Assembly: GCA_964586155.1 (NCBI GenBank)
Contig: CAZPHC010000019.1
Span: forward strand, 50,735 to 114,734
DNA: 64,000 nucleotides
Origin: SXNM01 sp964586155
GTDB taxonomy: Bacteria; Myxococcota_A; UBA9042
Direction of reading: 5' to 3'
Within the stretch, counting starts at the first letter, position 1; every line of letters begins with the position of its first letter. The notes beneath the pieces were generated by a model. That model did not search any database. It saw nothing but the letters and a program-made list of their open reading frames with translations, and was not told the origin of the DNA. Positions 18,512 through 29,200 of this stretch are shown piece by piece. The position numbers and the translations under genes are program-made.

Positions 18512-18539
18512 GACGGTGCGCGCCGTCGAAGGGGTCGGG

Positions 18540-19505
18540 ATGGTGGAGGATCACAGCCGAGCGACCTTCGAGTCGGTGAGCAGCCGCTACCTCGCATGGG
18601 AACCGAACACCGACACCATGCCGTTCCAGCGGCGGGCGCGGCTCCTCCAGGCGATGTGGCGTGAAGAACGCGGCCTGCCGGTCGGGACCATGGCGGGCAA
18701 GCAGCGAGGGGCGCTGATCGAGATGCCCTTCGCCAAGGATCGGCTCGCTGCCTTCCTGACCCCGACCGTGCAGGCCGTGGTTCGGCGCGAGGTTCTCGAC
18801 CCCCGAAGGTCGAAGGGCAAGGTCTTCGGTCGGCCCCGCATCTTCAACAACCTCCTGTCGAGTCAGCCCCTGTGCTTCAACCTCTTCGGAGAACTTGCGG
18901 TGGACCTCGCGCTGGCCACCGGCGTCATGGCCGACCTGACGGGCGGAGGGGTCGGTCGCGTGACTGCCATCGACTTCGAGCACTCCCCCGGACGCGGCGA
19001 TCCCCGCTACACCGGGGACAGGTCCGCCTTCGACGTGTTCATCCGCTACGAGCCACCGACCGGAGGCCGGGGCTTCGTCGGGATCGAGGTGAAGTACCAC
19101 GAGGGCCTGGGCGACGAGGAAGCCGACCACCGCGCACGGTACGACGAGGTCGCGGACATGATGGGCGTCTTCAAGCCGGACCGGCTTCCCGACCTCAAGC
19201 GCCGACCCCTGGAGCAGATCTGGCGGGACCACCTGCTGGCGGGGGCGCTGAAGGCCGTGGACGGCTACGACGAGGGCCGGTTCGTCTTCCTCCACCCGCA
19301 AGGCAACACGAGGTGCGCCGCCGCCGTGGCGGCCTACCAGGACTGCCTGGCGAACCAAGAGGGGTTCACCGCCTGGACCCTGGAGGATGTGGTTGCAGCC
19401 CTCCGGCGGCACTCCGCGGCCTCGTGGGTGGACGCCTTCTTCGAGCGCTACCTCGACTTCGACCGGATCGACCGCCTCCTGGCCGGAGCTGGGGGCGAAC
19501 GGTGA
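18540..19505 (+). CDS. PGN_0703-like PD-(D/E)XK restriction endonuclease
   Basis: This 321-aa protein begins VEDHSRATFESVSSRYLAW and contains SSQPLCFNLFGELAVD near residue 115. The nuclease core is RSAFDVFIRYE followed by FVGIEVKYHE (Asp and ExK, about 165-190), as in the PGN_0703 family of putative restriction endonucleases. No cognate methyltransferase is adjacent. The ATG at 18540, with AAGGGG upstream, was preferred because the longer frame from 18450 overlaps the integrase remnant. A hairpin terminator follows the stop. Confidence 0.75.
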   Translation: MVEDHSRATFESVSSRYLAWEPNTDTMPFQRRARLLQAMWREERGLPVGTMAGKQRGALIEMPFAKDRLAAFLTPTVQAVVRREVLDPRRSKGKVFGRPRIFNNLLSSQPLCFNLFGELAVDLALATGVMADLTGGGVGRVTAIDFEHSPGRGDPRYTGDRSAFDVFIRYEPPTGGRGFVGIEVKYHEGLGDEEADHRARYDEVADMMGVFKPDRLPDLKRRPLEQIWRDHLLAGALKAVDGYDEGRFVFLHPQGNTRCAAAVAAYQDCLANQEGFTAWTLEDVVAALRRHSAASWVDAFFERYLDFDRIDRLLAGAGGER

Positions 19506-19506
19506 C

Positions 19507-19540
19507 AAGACCGGGTACAAGCCCCGCAAGTCCCGGTCTT
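19507..19540 (+). terminator. Hairpin after the PGN_0703-like nuclease
   Basis: AAGACCGGG and CCCGGTCTT form a perfect 9-bp stem with a 16-base loop, starting one base after the stop codon. The T-tract is minimal, as usual in this GC-rich DNA. Confidence 0.55.
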
Positions 19541-19553
19541 CACGGCCCCGCTG

Positions 19554-19700
19554 ACTTCCGGTTCAATGCGTAGAGCGGGTTCCTGAGCCCGCGTTTTCAA
19601 GCCATTGGCTGCACGCATCGCCGGGAAGATCGGCCCGAATCGGCCCCGTTCGGGGCCCCCGGTGGCGCGAAGAGCGGGGACAGCCGGGACTACGAGAGTC
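19554..19700 (+). repeat. Island direct repeat, copy B (att-like)
   Basis: Copy of 7026-7171; the first 100 bp match with 6 differences, including the ychF tail codons (TTCCGGTTCAATGCGTAG, Phe-Arg-Phe-Asn-Ala-stop). It preserves the GCGGG/CCCGC hairpin by compensation. It likely marks the junction of two tandem elements. The 560 bases between 19506 and 20067 hold this repeat, a terminator, an integrase relic and the operators of the next gene, but no intact gene. Confidence 0.8.
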
Positions 19701-19849
19701 AAACGGCCGCCAGTCGGCCAAGGTTCGTCCTCGTCGAAGTATGGCCCCTCGTTGCGAACCTCGAGCTAGCGTTGCGCGCCGATAGCTCACGGTTGGACGC
19801 CGACATAGGTTCGACTGCCGATCTCGCGGACGCTGACCTCGCCATCCAA

Positions 19850-19990
19850 GGTCACTCGGCCATCACCGGGCTCAAGCTGTACGCCACGGTCACGTCCGAG
19901 GATCAGCGGACCGCCCAGGAGAAAGCCCTGGCGCTCATGCGCAAGCGGAAGCCCCGCCAAGGGCGAGGCAGCGGCTCGTCGAAGTCGTCG
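19850..19990 (+). pseudogene. Tyrosine recombinase (integrase), 3' remnant 2
   Basis: The translation GHSAITGLKLYATVTSEDQR followed by a basic tail (RKRKPRQGRG) parallels remnant 1 (GHSPITGLKHYAIV), keeping the His and Tyr of the catalytic tail. Upstream homology is lost within about 10 residues, and the frame runs on without a natural stop. It lies 150 bp after repeat copy B and is a second decayed integrase. Confidence 0.6.
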
Positions 19991-20003
19991 TGTGGGTTGA
20001 TCG

Positions 20004-20019
20004 GTCGCCATGTGGCGAC
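20004..20019. promoter_or_regulatory. Inverted repeat upstream of RHH antitoxin gene
   Basis: GTCGCCA-TG-TGGCGAC, perfect 7-bp arms, 49 bp before the ATG at 20068. Together with the palindrome at 20032 it forms a plausible autoregulatory operator region. Confidence 0.4.
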
Positions 20020-20031
20020 TATCCTGGCGTC

Positions 20032-20049
20032 ACCCTCATATTTGAGGGT
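20032..20049. promoter_or_regulatory. Palindromic operator candidate for the toxin-antitoxin operon
   Basis: ACCCTCA-TATT-TGAGGGT, perfect 7-bp arms, ending 18 bp before the antitoxin start. Ribbon-helix-helix antitoxins of TacA/AtaR type normally bind such palindromes over their promoter. Confidence 0.55.
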
Positions 20050-20067
20050 CGATGCCGGGAGGTCCTC

Positions 20068-20406
20068 ATGCGACTCGAAGCCACCGTTCCCGACAGCCGA
20101 GGCGCTGCCGTCAAGGAACTGGCGGAGCAGTTGGGCTTGACCAGGAGCCAGATCGTCGACGAGGCGCTGTCCCTCTTCTTGATGGCCGTGATGCAGTTCC
20201 GTCAGGGCCGACGCTTCGTGTCGATCGGACCAACCGCCGATGACCAGACGCAGTTGATGACACCCACGCTCGCCCAGCTGCAGTGGATGTTCGCCCAGCG
20301 CTCGGCCGGGTTGGGTGACGAGGTGACCGGCCGCATGGTGGACCTGATCGAGTCTCCGCCCGAGGCCAACGAAGCGCTGCGGGCGGCGCTGGCAGACAAG
20401 GGCTGA
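20068..20406 (+). CDS. Ribbon-helix-helix antitoxin
   Basis: This 112-aa protein starts with a basic beta-strand (MRLEATVPD) followed by two helices (VKELAEQLGLTRSQIVDEALSLFL), the RHH fold of DNA-binding antitoxins. The rest is an acidic helical tail that would cover the toxin. The ATG at 20068 has GGGAGG five bases upstream. Its stop overlaps the GNAT gene start (TGATG). It is an inferred antitoxin and autorepressor, acting through the palindromes just upstream. Confidence 0.78.
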   Translation: MRLEATVPDSRGAAVKELAEQLGLTRSQIVDEALSLFLMAVMQFRQGRRFVSIGPTADDQTQLMTPTLAQLQWMFAQRSAGLGDEVTGRMVDLIESPPEANEALRAALADKG

Positions 20407-20930
20407 TGCCGACGGCAGGGCCCCTCACGAGCCCGGTTGCGCCAGCAGACGTGGCGGCAGGCTTCTCCAGCGGGGTCCCTGCCCTGGACCGCTACTTCTC
20501 CAACCACGCCCTGAGCAACCACGAGAACGGGATCGGCGCGACCTTCGTGCTACGAGGCGCCCACGAGGGGGAGCCTGCCCTCCTCGGGTTCTACACCCTC
20601 GCGATGGCATCCGTGCCCGCACAGGACCTCCACAAGCACCTCGGCCGCAACCTGCCCCGCTACCCGATGCCAGTGGCGCTCCTGGGCCGTCTGGCCGTCC
20701 ACGAGCAGGCGCAAGGACGAGGGCTTGGGCAGCGCCTGCTCGGCGACGCCTTGCGACGGGTTCTAGCGGCGGGCGACATGGTCGGTTGCGTTGGGGTGAT
20801 CGTGGACGCCAAGAGCGAGGCGGCCGAGGCCTTCTACCTTCGCTACGGCTTCGTCCTTATCGACGACGCCTCGTGGCCCCATCGGCTGTTCCTCCCAACG
20901 GCGACGATCAAGGGTGGGCACGGTTCCTGA
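20406..20930 (+). CDS. GNAT-family toxin acetyltransferase (TacT/AtaT-like)
   Basis: The product is 174 aa. The N-terminal FSSGVPALDRYFSNHALSN and the acetyl-CoA site LAVHEQAQGRGLGQRLLGDA (Q/RxxGxG) match the TacT/AtaT toxins, which acetylate the amino group of aminoacyl-tRNAs. The C-terminal EAFYLRYGF holds the usual catalytic Tyr. The length fits the family. It forms a two-gene operon with the overlapping RHH gene. The charged-tRNA target is inferred from family. Confidence 0.82.
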   Translation: MPTAGPLTSPVAPADVAAGFSSGVPALDRYFSNHALSNHENGIGATFVLRGAHEGEPALLGFYTLAMASVPAQDLHKHLGRNLPRYPMPVALLGRLAVHEQAQGRGLGQRLLGDALRRVLAAGDMVGCVGVIVDAKSEAAEAFYLRYGFVLIDDASWPHRLFLPTATIKGGHGS

Positions 20931-21353
20931 ATGGCCCTGGTCCGCGGCGCCTGGCGAGGTGGGGGTGGGGAAACTTCTGAGGATCGCACTGGGGCCAGTT
21001 GTGGTTGACACTCCGAGCCAGCTCCGGTTGACCTGGGCCATCGGCAGCCGGAAGTTCGACGGTGCCCGCTGCGTCAACCAGGCCGACCCCCGCATCACCC
21101 AGCGCCTCTTGCCGCCCCGGGGCGTGTAGGTCTTCCAGACCTTGGCGGACGCCGTGGGGGACCACCCGCACCGCCCGAGAGCCACCTCGGCGTCGGCCTT
21201 GTCGAGGTGGACCTTGATCCGCACTGAGTAGCCGTGCGGGTAGATCACGACCTTGCCGGGGTCGATGCCGTCGGTGATGGTGCGGCCTTCGACACCGGAG
21301 GCGGTGACCGGCTTGGGCCGAGACGGGCCGAGGGAGAAAGTCTCGAAGGTCAC
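20763..21353 (-). CDS. Hypothetical protein coupled to an RHH gene
   Basis: The GTG at 21353 overlaps the stop of the upstream RHH gene (GTGA), arguing for real translation. The first 115 residues look protein-like (VTFETFSLGPSRPKPVTASG, then a YPHGYSVRIKVHLDKADAE strand-rich part). The last 80 residues run antisense through the GNAT gene and look like readthrough, so the natural 3' end may have been lost. No family is recognised. Confidence 0.4.
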   Translation of the reverse strand: MTFETFSLGPSRPKPVTASGVEGRTITDGIDPGKVVIYPHGYSVRIKVHLDKADAEVALGRCGWSPTASAKVWKTYTPRGGKRRWVMRGSAWLTQRAPSNFRLPMAQVNRSWLGVSTTTGPSAILRSFPTPTSPGAADQGHSGTVPTLDRRRWEEQPMGPRGVVDKDEAVAKVEGLGRLALGVHDHPNATDHVARR

Positions 21354-21526
21354 GCGGCCTCCGACCGCTCCGGGGTCTTGTCGTCGGCCCACCGGGCGAC
21401 GAGTTGCCGGACCAGGATGGCCATCGGCACCGACGTGGCCTCCGCCTCCGCCTTCAGGGCCTTGTAGAGCGGGGCCGGGAAGCGGATGATCAGCCGCGTC
21501 AGGGGGTGCTGCTTTGAGTTCGACAT
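21350..21526 (-). CDS. Small RHH/Arc-like DNA-binding protein
   Basis: This 58-aa protein contains TRLIIRFPAPLYKALKAEAE and TSVPMAILVRQLVARW, the strand-helix-helix of an Arc/CopG-type repressor. The ATG at 21526 has GGAGA upstream and is preferred over a distal start at 21607. It overlaps the downstream gene by 4 bp, an arrangement common for toxin-antitoxin or mobile-element regulators. Confidence 0.65.
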   Translation of the reverse strand: MSNSKQHPLTRLIIRFPAPLYKALKAEAEATSVPMAILVRQLVARWADDKTPERSEAA

Positions 21527-21620
21527 CGGGCATCTCCTTCGAGGCGTCCATGCGACGCCTCTACTCAGATACCCGTAGAGCCAAAAAAACGCCCCCCTCC
21601 CGCTCACGAGGAGATGGACC

Positions 21621-22103
21621 GTGCCCCACCCCTACGACAATGTAGTTGATCACCTGACGGCTGCGTTCGCCGCACTCGACGCTTGCGGCCTCGGTGATGT
21701 GCTCTCAAAGGGCGGGGTCGGCTCGGTACTGCTCGCACACCGCCTGGGGCACAAACTGGTGCCTGGCGACAAGGGGGCTGATGCCGAACACCCGACCACC
21801 GGGAGCAAGTACGAGTACAAGGTCAGCACGACGAACCAGTTCAACTTCAACTTCGGCGGCAGGCCAAACGACGACGACGCCGACGGCTACGAGCAGAAGG
21901 TGTGGCGACACTTCGCTGACATCGAAGGTGCGTACTGCGGCCTGCGGGTTGGAGCCAGCTTCACCAGGATCGTCTACTGCCCTGCCGCACCACTCGTCGC
22001 CGACTTGCTCGCCTACTTCGAGAACTCCACCTCACGGACCCTGGTCAAGAACCACAGCGTCGAGTCGTTCCTCGGGCTGACGGGAGCCACCGAGATCCGC
22101 TGA
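21621..22103 (+). CDS. Small orphan PD-(D/E)XK endonuclease-like protein
   Basis: This 160-aa protein contains KGADAEHPTTGSKYEYKVST (about residues 51-70), giving Asp...Glu-x-Lys as in type II restriction nucleases, followed by NQFNFNFG and a C-terminal helical part. No methyltransferase is adjacent. It is the last gene before the right boundary repeat of the island. The nuclease role is inferred from the motif only. Confidence 0.5.
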   Translation: MPHPYDNVVDHLTAAFAALDACGLGDVLSKGGVGSVLLAHRLGHKLVPGDKGADAEHPTTGSKYEYKVSTTNQFNFNFGGRPNDDDADGYEQKVWRHFADIEGAYCGLRVGASFTRIVYCPAAPLVADLLAYFENSTSRTLVKNHSVESFLGLTGATEIR

Positions 22104-22147
22104 GGATCCGGGAGAAGGCACCCGCACAACTCGACCCGCACAGCACA

Positions 22148-22161
22148 TACAAGTCCTTGTA
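22148..22161. repeat. 14-bp inverted repeat near the island's right end
   Basis: TACAAG-TC-CTTGTA, 18 bp before repeat copy C. It may be a recombinase arm or core-binding site. Confidence 0.35.
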
Positions 22162-22178
22162 ATCGCTGGAGACCCCTG

Positions 22179-22197
22179 GCTTCGGTTCAATGTCTAG
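22179..22197 (+). repeat. Island right boundary, ychF-tail copy C (att-like)
   Basis: GCTTCGGTTCAATGTCTAG repeats the last codons of ychF (Arg-Phe-Asn-Val-stop) with one base missing and one substitution. Core-type genes resume 30 bp later. It is too short to be certain alone, but it sits exactly where the accessory genes end. Confidence 0.6.
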
Positions 22198-22226
22198 CGC
22201 CACGGCATCGCGCCACGACGCCCCCC

Positions 22227-23141
22227 TCACCGCCCCACCAACGCCCGAATCAACAGCACGCCCAGGTCCAGGTCGGGGCCATCGGGGTCTCGCAGGTCGT
22301 CGCCGTCCGTCCAATCGGCCTCGGCCTCGAGGTGCACGCCGCTGACAGCGACGCGGCCCTTGCCGTAGCTCGTGACCAGCGCGGCGGTGCTGCCGTCGTC
22401 GTAGCGGGCGTAGACCGTGCCTTTGGCGCGAAAATACGGCCCTTCCTGGAAGAAGACGCTGCGCTGTTGCTGCGGCTGCAGCCAGGTGATCGGCACCACC
22501 TGGTCGACGGTGGGGTCGCCGCGGGTGTGGGTGAAGGGCTCGACCTCGCCCTGCAGCAGGTCGAACGCGGGGATGTCCTCGTCGACCCACGGCCCGGCGA
22601 GCCAGCCGCCGAGGCAGATGCCGAGGTAGTGGCCGCCGCCGGCGACAAACGCGCGCACGCGCTTGGCGAAGTCGGGCCATGCGGCGGCGCCGATCGCGCT
22701 GTAGACCTGCAGCGTGCTGTCGCCGCCGGGCTGGGCGTACAGGCTGGCGCCGGCGAAGAGGTCCGGCGCGCCGACCTCGTCGGGGCGGACCAGGCGCGTG
22801 CGGTAGCCGGCCTTGACCAGCAGCGCGGCGAGCGACTCCGAGCAGGCCTCGCACATGCCGACCTGCAGGTAGACGAGCGCGAGCGGCGCGGCGGCCGGCG
22901 CGGTGGCGCGGGGCTGGTTGGACCGTGGCCGCGCGACGCGGCGCGCGCCCGGCCGCGCGGCGGCCGGGCGGGACGAAGGCGCTGCGGCCGGCGACGCTGC
23001 GCCTTGCGGCGCCTCGATCGCGGGCTCCTCGGCCCCGGCGGCACGCGGCGCGGTGCAGGACGGAGCGCAGCAGCCGACGACGAAGGCGACGACGACGACG
23101 AGGATGTCGCGGGTCGAACGGGAACGCGGGAACACGGGCAT
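22227..23141 (-). CDS. BPL_N/GATase1-like domain lipoprotein
   Basis: The 304-aa product has an N-terminal hydrophobic segment ending in a Cys-containing lipobox-like site (VVVVAFVVGCC). A 60-residue Ala/Pro/Arg linker follows, then a flavodoxin-like domain of the biotin-protein-ligase N-terminal type: LVYLQVGMCEACSES, the nucleophile elbow GGGHYLGICLGG, and VAVSGVHLEAEADW near the end. Such domains resemble glutamine amidotransferases, but the activity is unknown. The ATG at 23141 has GGAG six bases upstream; longer starts exist. It is probably exported and anchored in the envelope. Confidence 0.75.
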   Translation of the reverse strand: MPVFPRSRSTRDILVVVVAFVVGCCAPSCTAPRAAGAEEPAIEAPQGAASPAAAPSSRPAAARPGARRVARPRSNQPRATAPAAAPLALVYLQVGMCEACSESLAALLVKAGYRTRLVRPDEVGAPDLFAGASLYAQPGGDSTLQVYSAIGAAAWPDFAKRVRAFVAGGGHYLGICLGGWLAGPWVDEDIPAFDLLQGEVEPFTHTRGDPTVDQVVPITWLQPQQQRSVFFQEGPYFRAKGTVYARYDDGSTAALVTSYGKGRVAVSGVHLEAEADWTDGDDLRDPDGPDLDLGVLLIRALVGR

Positions 23142-23419
23142 CGGCGGCTCCATGGGCAGCCCGGTCCAGTGGCCGGGGGCTTGCAGCAGCATGCCGCAAG
23201 CCGGCGGCGGACGACATCACGACGTCGCCAAAGCGCGAAGTCGCGGAAAGGGATCGACAGAACGCGCGAGATCGGGTCCAATACCGCCCCACCCCGCCCG
23301 GCCGGAGCCATCTGTGGCGCTCCGAGGCAGATGGCGGGTCCCCCGCACACTGACGTCAGACCCGACGGCACGCTGTGCCTCCTCTTTGCGGCAGCCACCC
23401 CAGGCACGCACGGTCCGAC

Positions 23420-24823
<1,404 letters not shown>

Positions 24824-24904
24824 CCCATCGGACCGCGTCGACGAGACGTCACTTTCCTCGCGGTGCCAACAAAGCAGGCTAGACTGTGGGCCAACGGAGG
24901 CCCC

Positions 24905-26098
24905 ATGCAACGCCAAGCTCCTCGTCTCGATCGCTGCAATCCCCTGCCGCACGCAAGCCGACTGGTCGCCGCGCTGGTCGCCGTGGCGCTGGCCGCTACC
25001 CTGGCCACGCCGGCCTACGCCGACCCTGAGCCGCTGCCGATCCCCGCCGCCGCGACCGCGACCGACGAGGACGAGCCCCAGGTTCGCGAGCGCTTTCGCC
25101 AGGGCCTCGACAAGCTGCGCGAGGGCGAGCCCGACCAGGCCGCGGCGCTGCTCGGCGAGGTCGCATCGCGCGCGCGCATGATCGAGCGCCGCAACGCCGC
25201 CGCCGCGCTGGTCGCCTACGCCCGCAAAATGGAGGCCATCGCCAGCGACGAACACGGCGGCGGCCTGGCCCGCGACCTCAGCGACGGCCGGACCGAGTTC
25301 ATCGTCACCTCGACCATCGGCGGCCTCTACGCCGGCGTCGTGCTCATCGACGTGCTCGACCTCGACGAGGTGCGGCCGGTCGTCGGCACGCTGCTGCTGA
25401 CGACGGGCGCCGGCTTCACCGCCTCGCTCTACGCCAGCCGGGGCCTCGGCCTGCGCGCCGCGGACGGCGAGGCCTACAGCTTGGGCGTGATCTGGGGCGC
25501 GGCCTCGGGCGGCCTGCTGGCGGCGGCGTTCGAGTTCGAGGACTCGGCCACGGCGCAGGCGACGGTGCTGGCCGGCGGCATCATCGGCGGCTTCACCTCG
25601 CTCGCGCTCTCGCGCACCGTGCTGCCGACGCGTGGCCAGGTCGGCGTGATCTCGACCGCGATGCCGGTCGGCTTCGCCACGGCGATGCTGAGCACGGTCT
25701 TCTTGCAGGATTCCAACCTGCAGTTCCGCAGCGTCGCGTTGATGTGGTTCGGCGGCCTGCAGGCCGGCACGATCGCGGGCGTGATGCTCGCGCCGGACCT
25801 GAACTGGAGCGCGTCGCGGGCGCGCCTGACGCTGCTCGGCGGCGGCCTCGGCGGCCTCGTCGGCTGGGGCGTCGCGGCGTTGGCGACCGGCACCAGCGGC
25901 GACGGCAACACGACGAGCAAGATCTGGGCCGGCTCGGCGATGGCGGGCCTGTGGGGCGGCATCGCGCTCGGCGCCTGGCTGACCGACGACATGGCCCCGG
26001 ATCCGAACTGGCGCGATCCGACGCCGCAGGGCCATTCGTTCGTCCTGCCGACGCGCATCGGCAACTCGCCGGGCCTGGCCTGGTCGGGCACGTTCTGA
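24905..26098 (+). CDS. Uncharacterised membrane protein with signal peptide
   Basis: This 397-aa protein has an N-terminal signal peptide (AALVAVALAATLATPAYA, about residues 22-39) and an acidic linker. A short helical TPR-like part (RFRQGLDKLREGEPDQAAALL) follows, then about eight Gly/Ala-rich hydrophobic segments from residue 130 to 360. The ATG at 24905 has GGAGG upstream. No family is recognised. It resembles the Gly-rich membrane proteins often seen in myxobacterial envelopes. No function is proposed. Confidence 0.7.
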   Translation: MQRQAPRLDRCNPLPHASRLVAALVAVALAATLATPAYADPEPLPIPAAATATDEDEPQVRERFRQGLDKLREGEPDQAAALLGEVASRARMIERRNAAAALVAYARKMEAIASDEHGGGLARDLSDGRTEFIVTSTIGGLYAGVVLIDVLDLDEVRPVVGTLLLTTGAGFTASLYASRGLGLRAADGEAYSLGVIWGAASGGLLAAAFEFEDSATAQATVLAGGIIGGFTSLALSRTVLPTRGQVGVISTAMPVGFATAMLSTVFLQDSNLQFRSVALMWFGGLQAGTIAGVMLAPDLNWSASRARLTLLGGGLGGLVGWGVAALATGTSGDGNTTSKIWAGSAMAGLWGGIALGAWLTDDMAPDPNWRDPTPQGHSFVLPTRIGNSPGLAWSGTF

Positions 26099-26170
26099 GC
26101 GCGATCCGCCTCGATACGCTCCGCGATCACGGGCCGATCGCAGCGCAGGTCAGCCCCGCGAGCACCGCGT

Positions 26171-26199
26171 TTGCAGCCGGCCCGAGCGACCAGTAGAGT
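26171..26199 (+). promoter_or_regulatory. Candidate promoter for the giant lipoprotein gene
   Basis: TTGCAG at 26171-26176, a 17-bp spacer and TAGAGT at 26194-26199, 82 bp before the ATG at 26281. Confidence 0.45.
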
Positions 26200-26280
26200 C
26201 GCAGGGAACCGGGTTGGAACGAGCGTGGGTGGCGGCCAGAGGGTGCCGGGCTCCCAGCGCGTACATCGAGGAAGGCTGGC

Positions 26281-29200
26281 ATGATCCACACGTCGTTCGC
26301 CGCCGGCGGGCTGCGCCTGTTGCTGCTGCCCATGCTGCTCGCGTTGACCGCCGCGCCGATGGCGGGCTGCGGCCCCGACAAAGGCGGCGACGACGCCAAG
26401 GCCGCAGACGCGAACGTCGATGGAGCCAGCGGGGACGCCAGCGACGACGCCATGGCGAGCGACGCCGAGGCCCACGACACGTCGAGCAGCGACGACACGA
26501 CCGCCGCGACCGACACCGGCGAGACCTGCAACGGCGAGATGGGCTGCCCGTGCAGCTCGTCGACCGACTGCAACGCGTCGCTCTGCGTCGACACCCCCGA
26601 CGGCAAGCGCTGCTCGAAGTACTGCGGCGACGGCAGCTGCCCGACGGGCTGGGCCTGCGCGGGCGACACCGGCGCTGGCGATCCGCTCTCGTTCTGCGTC
26701 ATCGACGGCGGCGTGCTCTGCCGGCCATGCACCAACGACGGCGCCTGCACCGCGAGCGGCTTCAGCGGCGCGCGCTGCGTCAACTACGGCGCGGCGGGCA
26801 GCTTCTGCGGCCTGCCCTGCCAATCCGACGCCGGCTGCCCGTCCGGCCGCGTGTGCAAGGACGTCAAGAGCATCGACGGCCTCTCGACCAAGCAATGCGT
26901 CGTTCCGGGCGACGGCCCGGGTGCCTTCGGCGCCTGCACCTGCTCTGCGGCCGACGTGGCGACCGCCGCGAGCACCACCTGCAAGGTCGACGTCGGCTCC
27001 GGCGCCGACGCCAAGACCTGCGCCGGCAGCCGCAGCTGCGGTGCCGACGGCCTCGGGGCCTGCGTGGCGTTGCAGGGCGACGCCGCCAAATGTGAGCAGA
27101 CGCAATGCCTCGATCCCGTGACGCTGACGCCGCTCGCAGACGGCAAACCTTGCGACGACGGCCGTGTCTGCACCACCAACGACACTTGCCAGAAGGGCCT
27201 CTGCGTCAGCGGCAAGAGCGTCTGCCCCTGCGAGCCCGGCTTCCAGGACTGCGAGGCCAGCTCGGGCAGCGCCAACCTCTGCGTCGGGCCGCCGATCTGC
27301 ACCAAGCAGCCGGACGGCGCGCAGGTCCCGTACCAATGCAAGCCGAACCCCGGCCTGACCAAGGTCTGCGACGCCAGCCTCGACACGACCTGCAGCAAGA
27401 ACGCCTGCGTCCCGCTCTCGGGCAGCTGCACCGTGACGGCGGTCGAGGCGACCAAGGAGATCTGCGACGTCCCGGCCACGACGCCGGGCGCCGAGCCCAC
27501 TTGCCGCCGCGAGGTGCTGCCGGCCGGCGCCGATCCGCAGCCGCCGACGCCCTGTGACGACGGCCTGCCCTGCAGCAAGGGCGATGCGTGCAGCGGCGGC
27601 AGCTGCGTCCCTGCGACGACCACCGCCTGCAAGTGCACCCAGGACGCCGATTGCATCGACGACGGCGACCTCTGCAACGGCACGCCCTTCTGCGACAAGA
27701 GCGGCACGACCTGGTCGTGCAAGGCCAACCCGGCGACCATCGTCGCCTGCGACACGAGCACCGACACGACCTGCCTCGTCACCACCTGCGAACCGACGAC
27801 GGGCAGCTGCGCCAAGGCGCCGATGCCGATCGGCTTCCCGTGCAGCGACGGGGTGGCCTGCACCAGCGGCGACATCTGCGCGCCGAACGGCACCTGCGCC
27901 TCGGGCAGCTGGGTCTGCTGCACGACCGACGGCGACTGCATCAACCCCGGCAGCAAGTTCTACGCCGACGACGGAAACCTCTGCAACGGCGTGCCCTACT
28001 GCAACAAGCAGAGCGGCGCTTGCGAGCTCAACCCCGGCAGCGTCGTGACCTGCCCAAGCGTCGACGACACCGCCTGCCGCCACAACCTCTGCGACCCCAA
28101 GACCGGCACCTGCGGCCTCGTGCTCGCCAACGCCGCGAGCAAGACCGCGTGCGACGACGGCGACGCCTGCACCGGCTCGGACACCTGCCTCGACGGTGGC
28201 GTCTGCGGCAGCAGCACCTTCGTCTGCCCGTGCACCACCGACGTCGACTGCGTGGCCAAGGACGACGGCAACCTCTGCAACGGCACGCTCTACTGCGATC
28301 CCAACGACAACCACTGCAAGCCGAACCCGGCGACGGTCGTCAGCTGCCAGACGGTCGACGACACGCCCTGCACCCAGACGACCTGCCAGCCCAAGACCGG
28401 CGCCTGCAAGGCCGTCGATCTGCCCGAAAAGACGACCTGCGACGCCGACGGCAGCTACTGCACCAGCGGCGACCACTGCGACGGCAAGGGCAGCTGCAAG
28501 GCCGGCGCCGCCATCTGCCAATGCGAGAAGGACGCCGACTGCGCCACGCACGAGGACGGCAACCTCTGCAACGGCACGCTCTACTGCGACAAGACCGACC
28601 CCAAGGCGCCCGTGTGCAAGCTCAACGCCAAGACCGTCGTCAGCTGCCCGAGCGTCGACGACACGGCCTGCAACCAGAACCTGTGCCAGCCGACCACGGG
28701 CCAATGCGTCAAGACCAACAGCAAGATCGGCGCGCCCTGCGACGACGGCGAGCCGTGCACCGGCGGCGACGGCTGCAACGGCAAGGGCATCTGCAGCCCC
28801 GGCATCGGCAAGCCCTGCGCCTGCGCTGACGACGCCGCCTGCGCCAAGTTCGACGACGGCGACGCCTGCAACGGCGCCTACGGCTGCCAGGCCAAGAGCT
28901 GCGTCTACCAGGCCAAGCCGCCGAGCTGCGACGACGGCAACAGCTGCACCGACGACAGCTGCGACAAGCAGAAGGGCTGCGTCCACGCCAACAACACGAC
29001 GCCGTGCCAGGACGGCCTCGCCTGCACCACGGCCGATGTCTGCAAGGACGGCAGCTGCGTCGCCGGGCCAACGGTCGTCGGCGGCCAATCGTGGGCGTTG
29101 CCGGGGCTCGAGGCCGTCAACGTCGCCAGCGTGCTGCCCCTGCCCGACGGCCAGCTCGTGCTGGTCGGCGGCGGCACCAACCAGGCAGGCGTCAACCCGT

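Noticed and set aside
19772..20140. Intact 122-aa gene
   Set aside because: Only the stretch 19850-19990 has similarity (integrase tail); the rest reads through the operator and antitoxin in another frame.
25474..29088. A 1204-aa - strand open frame
   Set aside because: Antisense to the giant lipoprotein and the membrane protein; Val/Ala/Gly-rich composition comes from the complement of C-ending codons.
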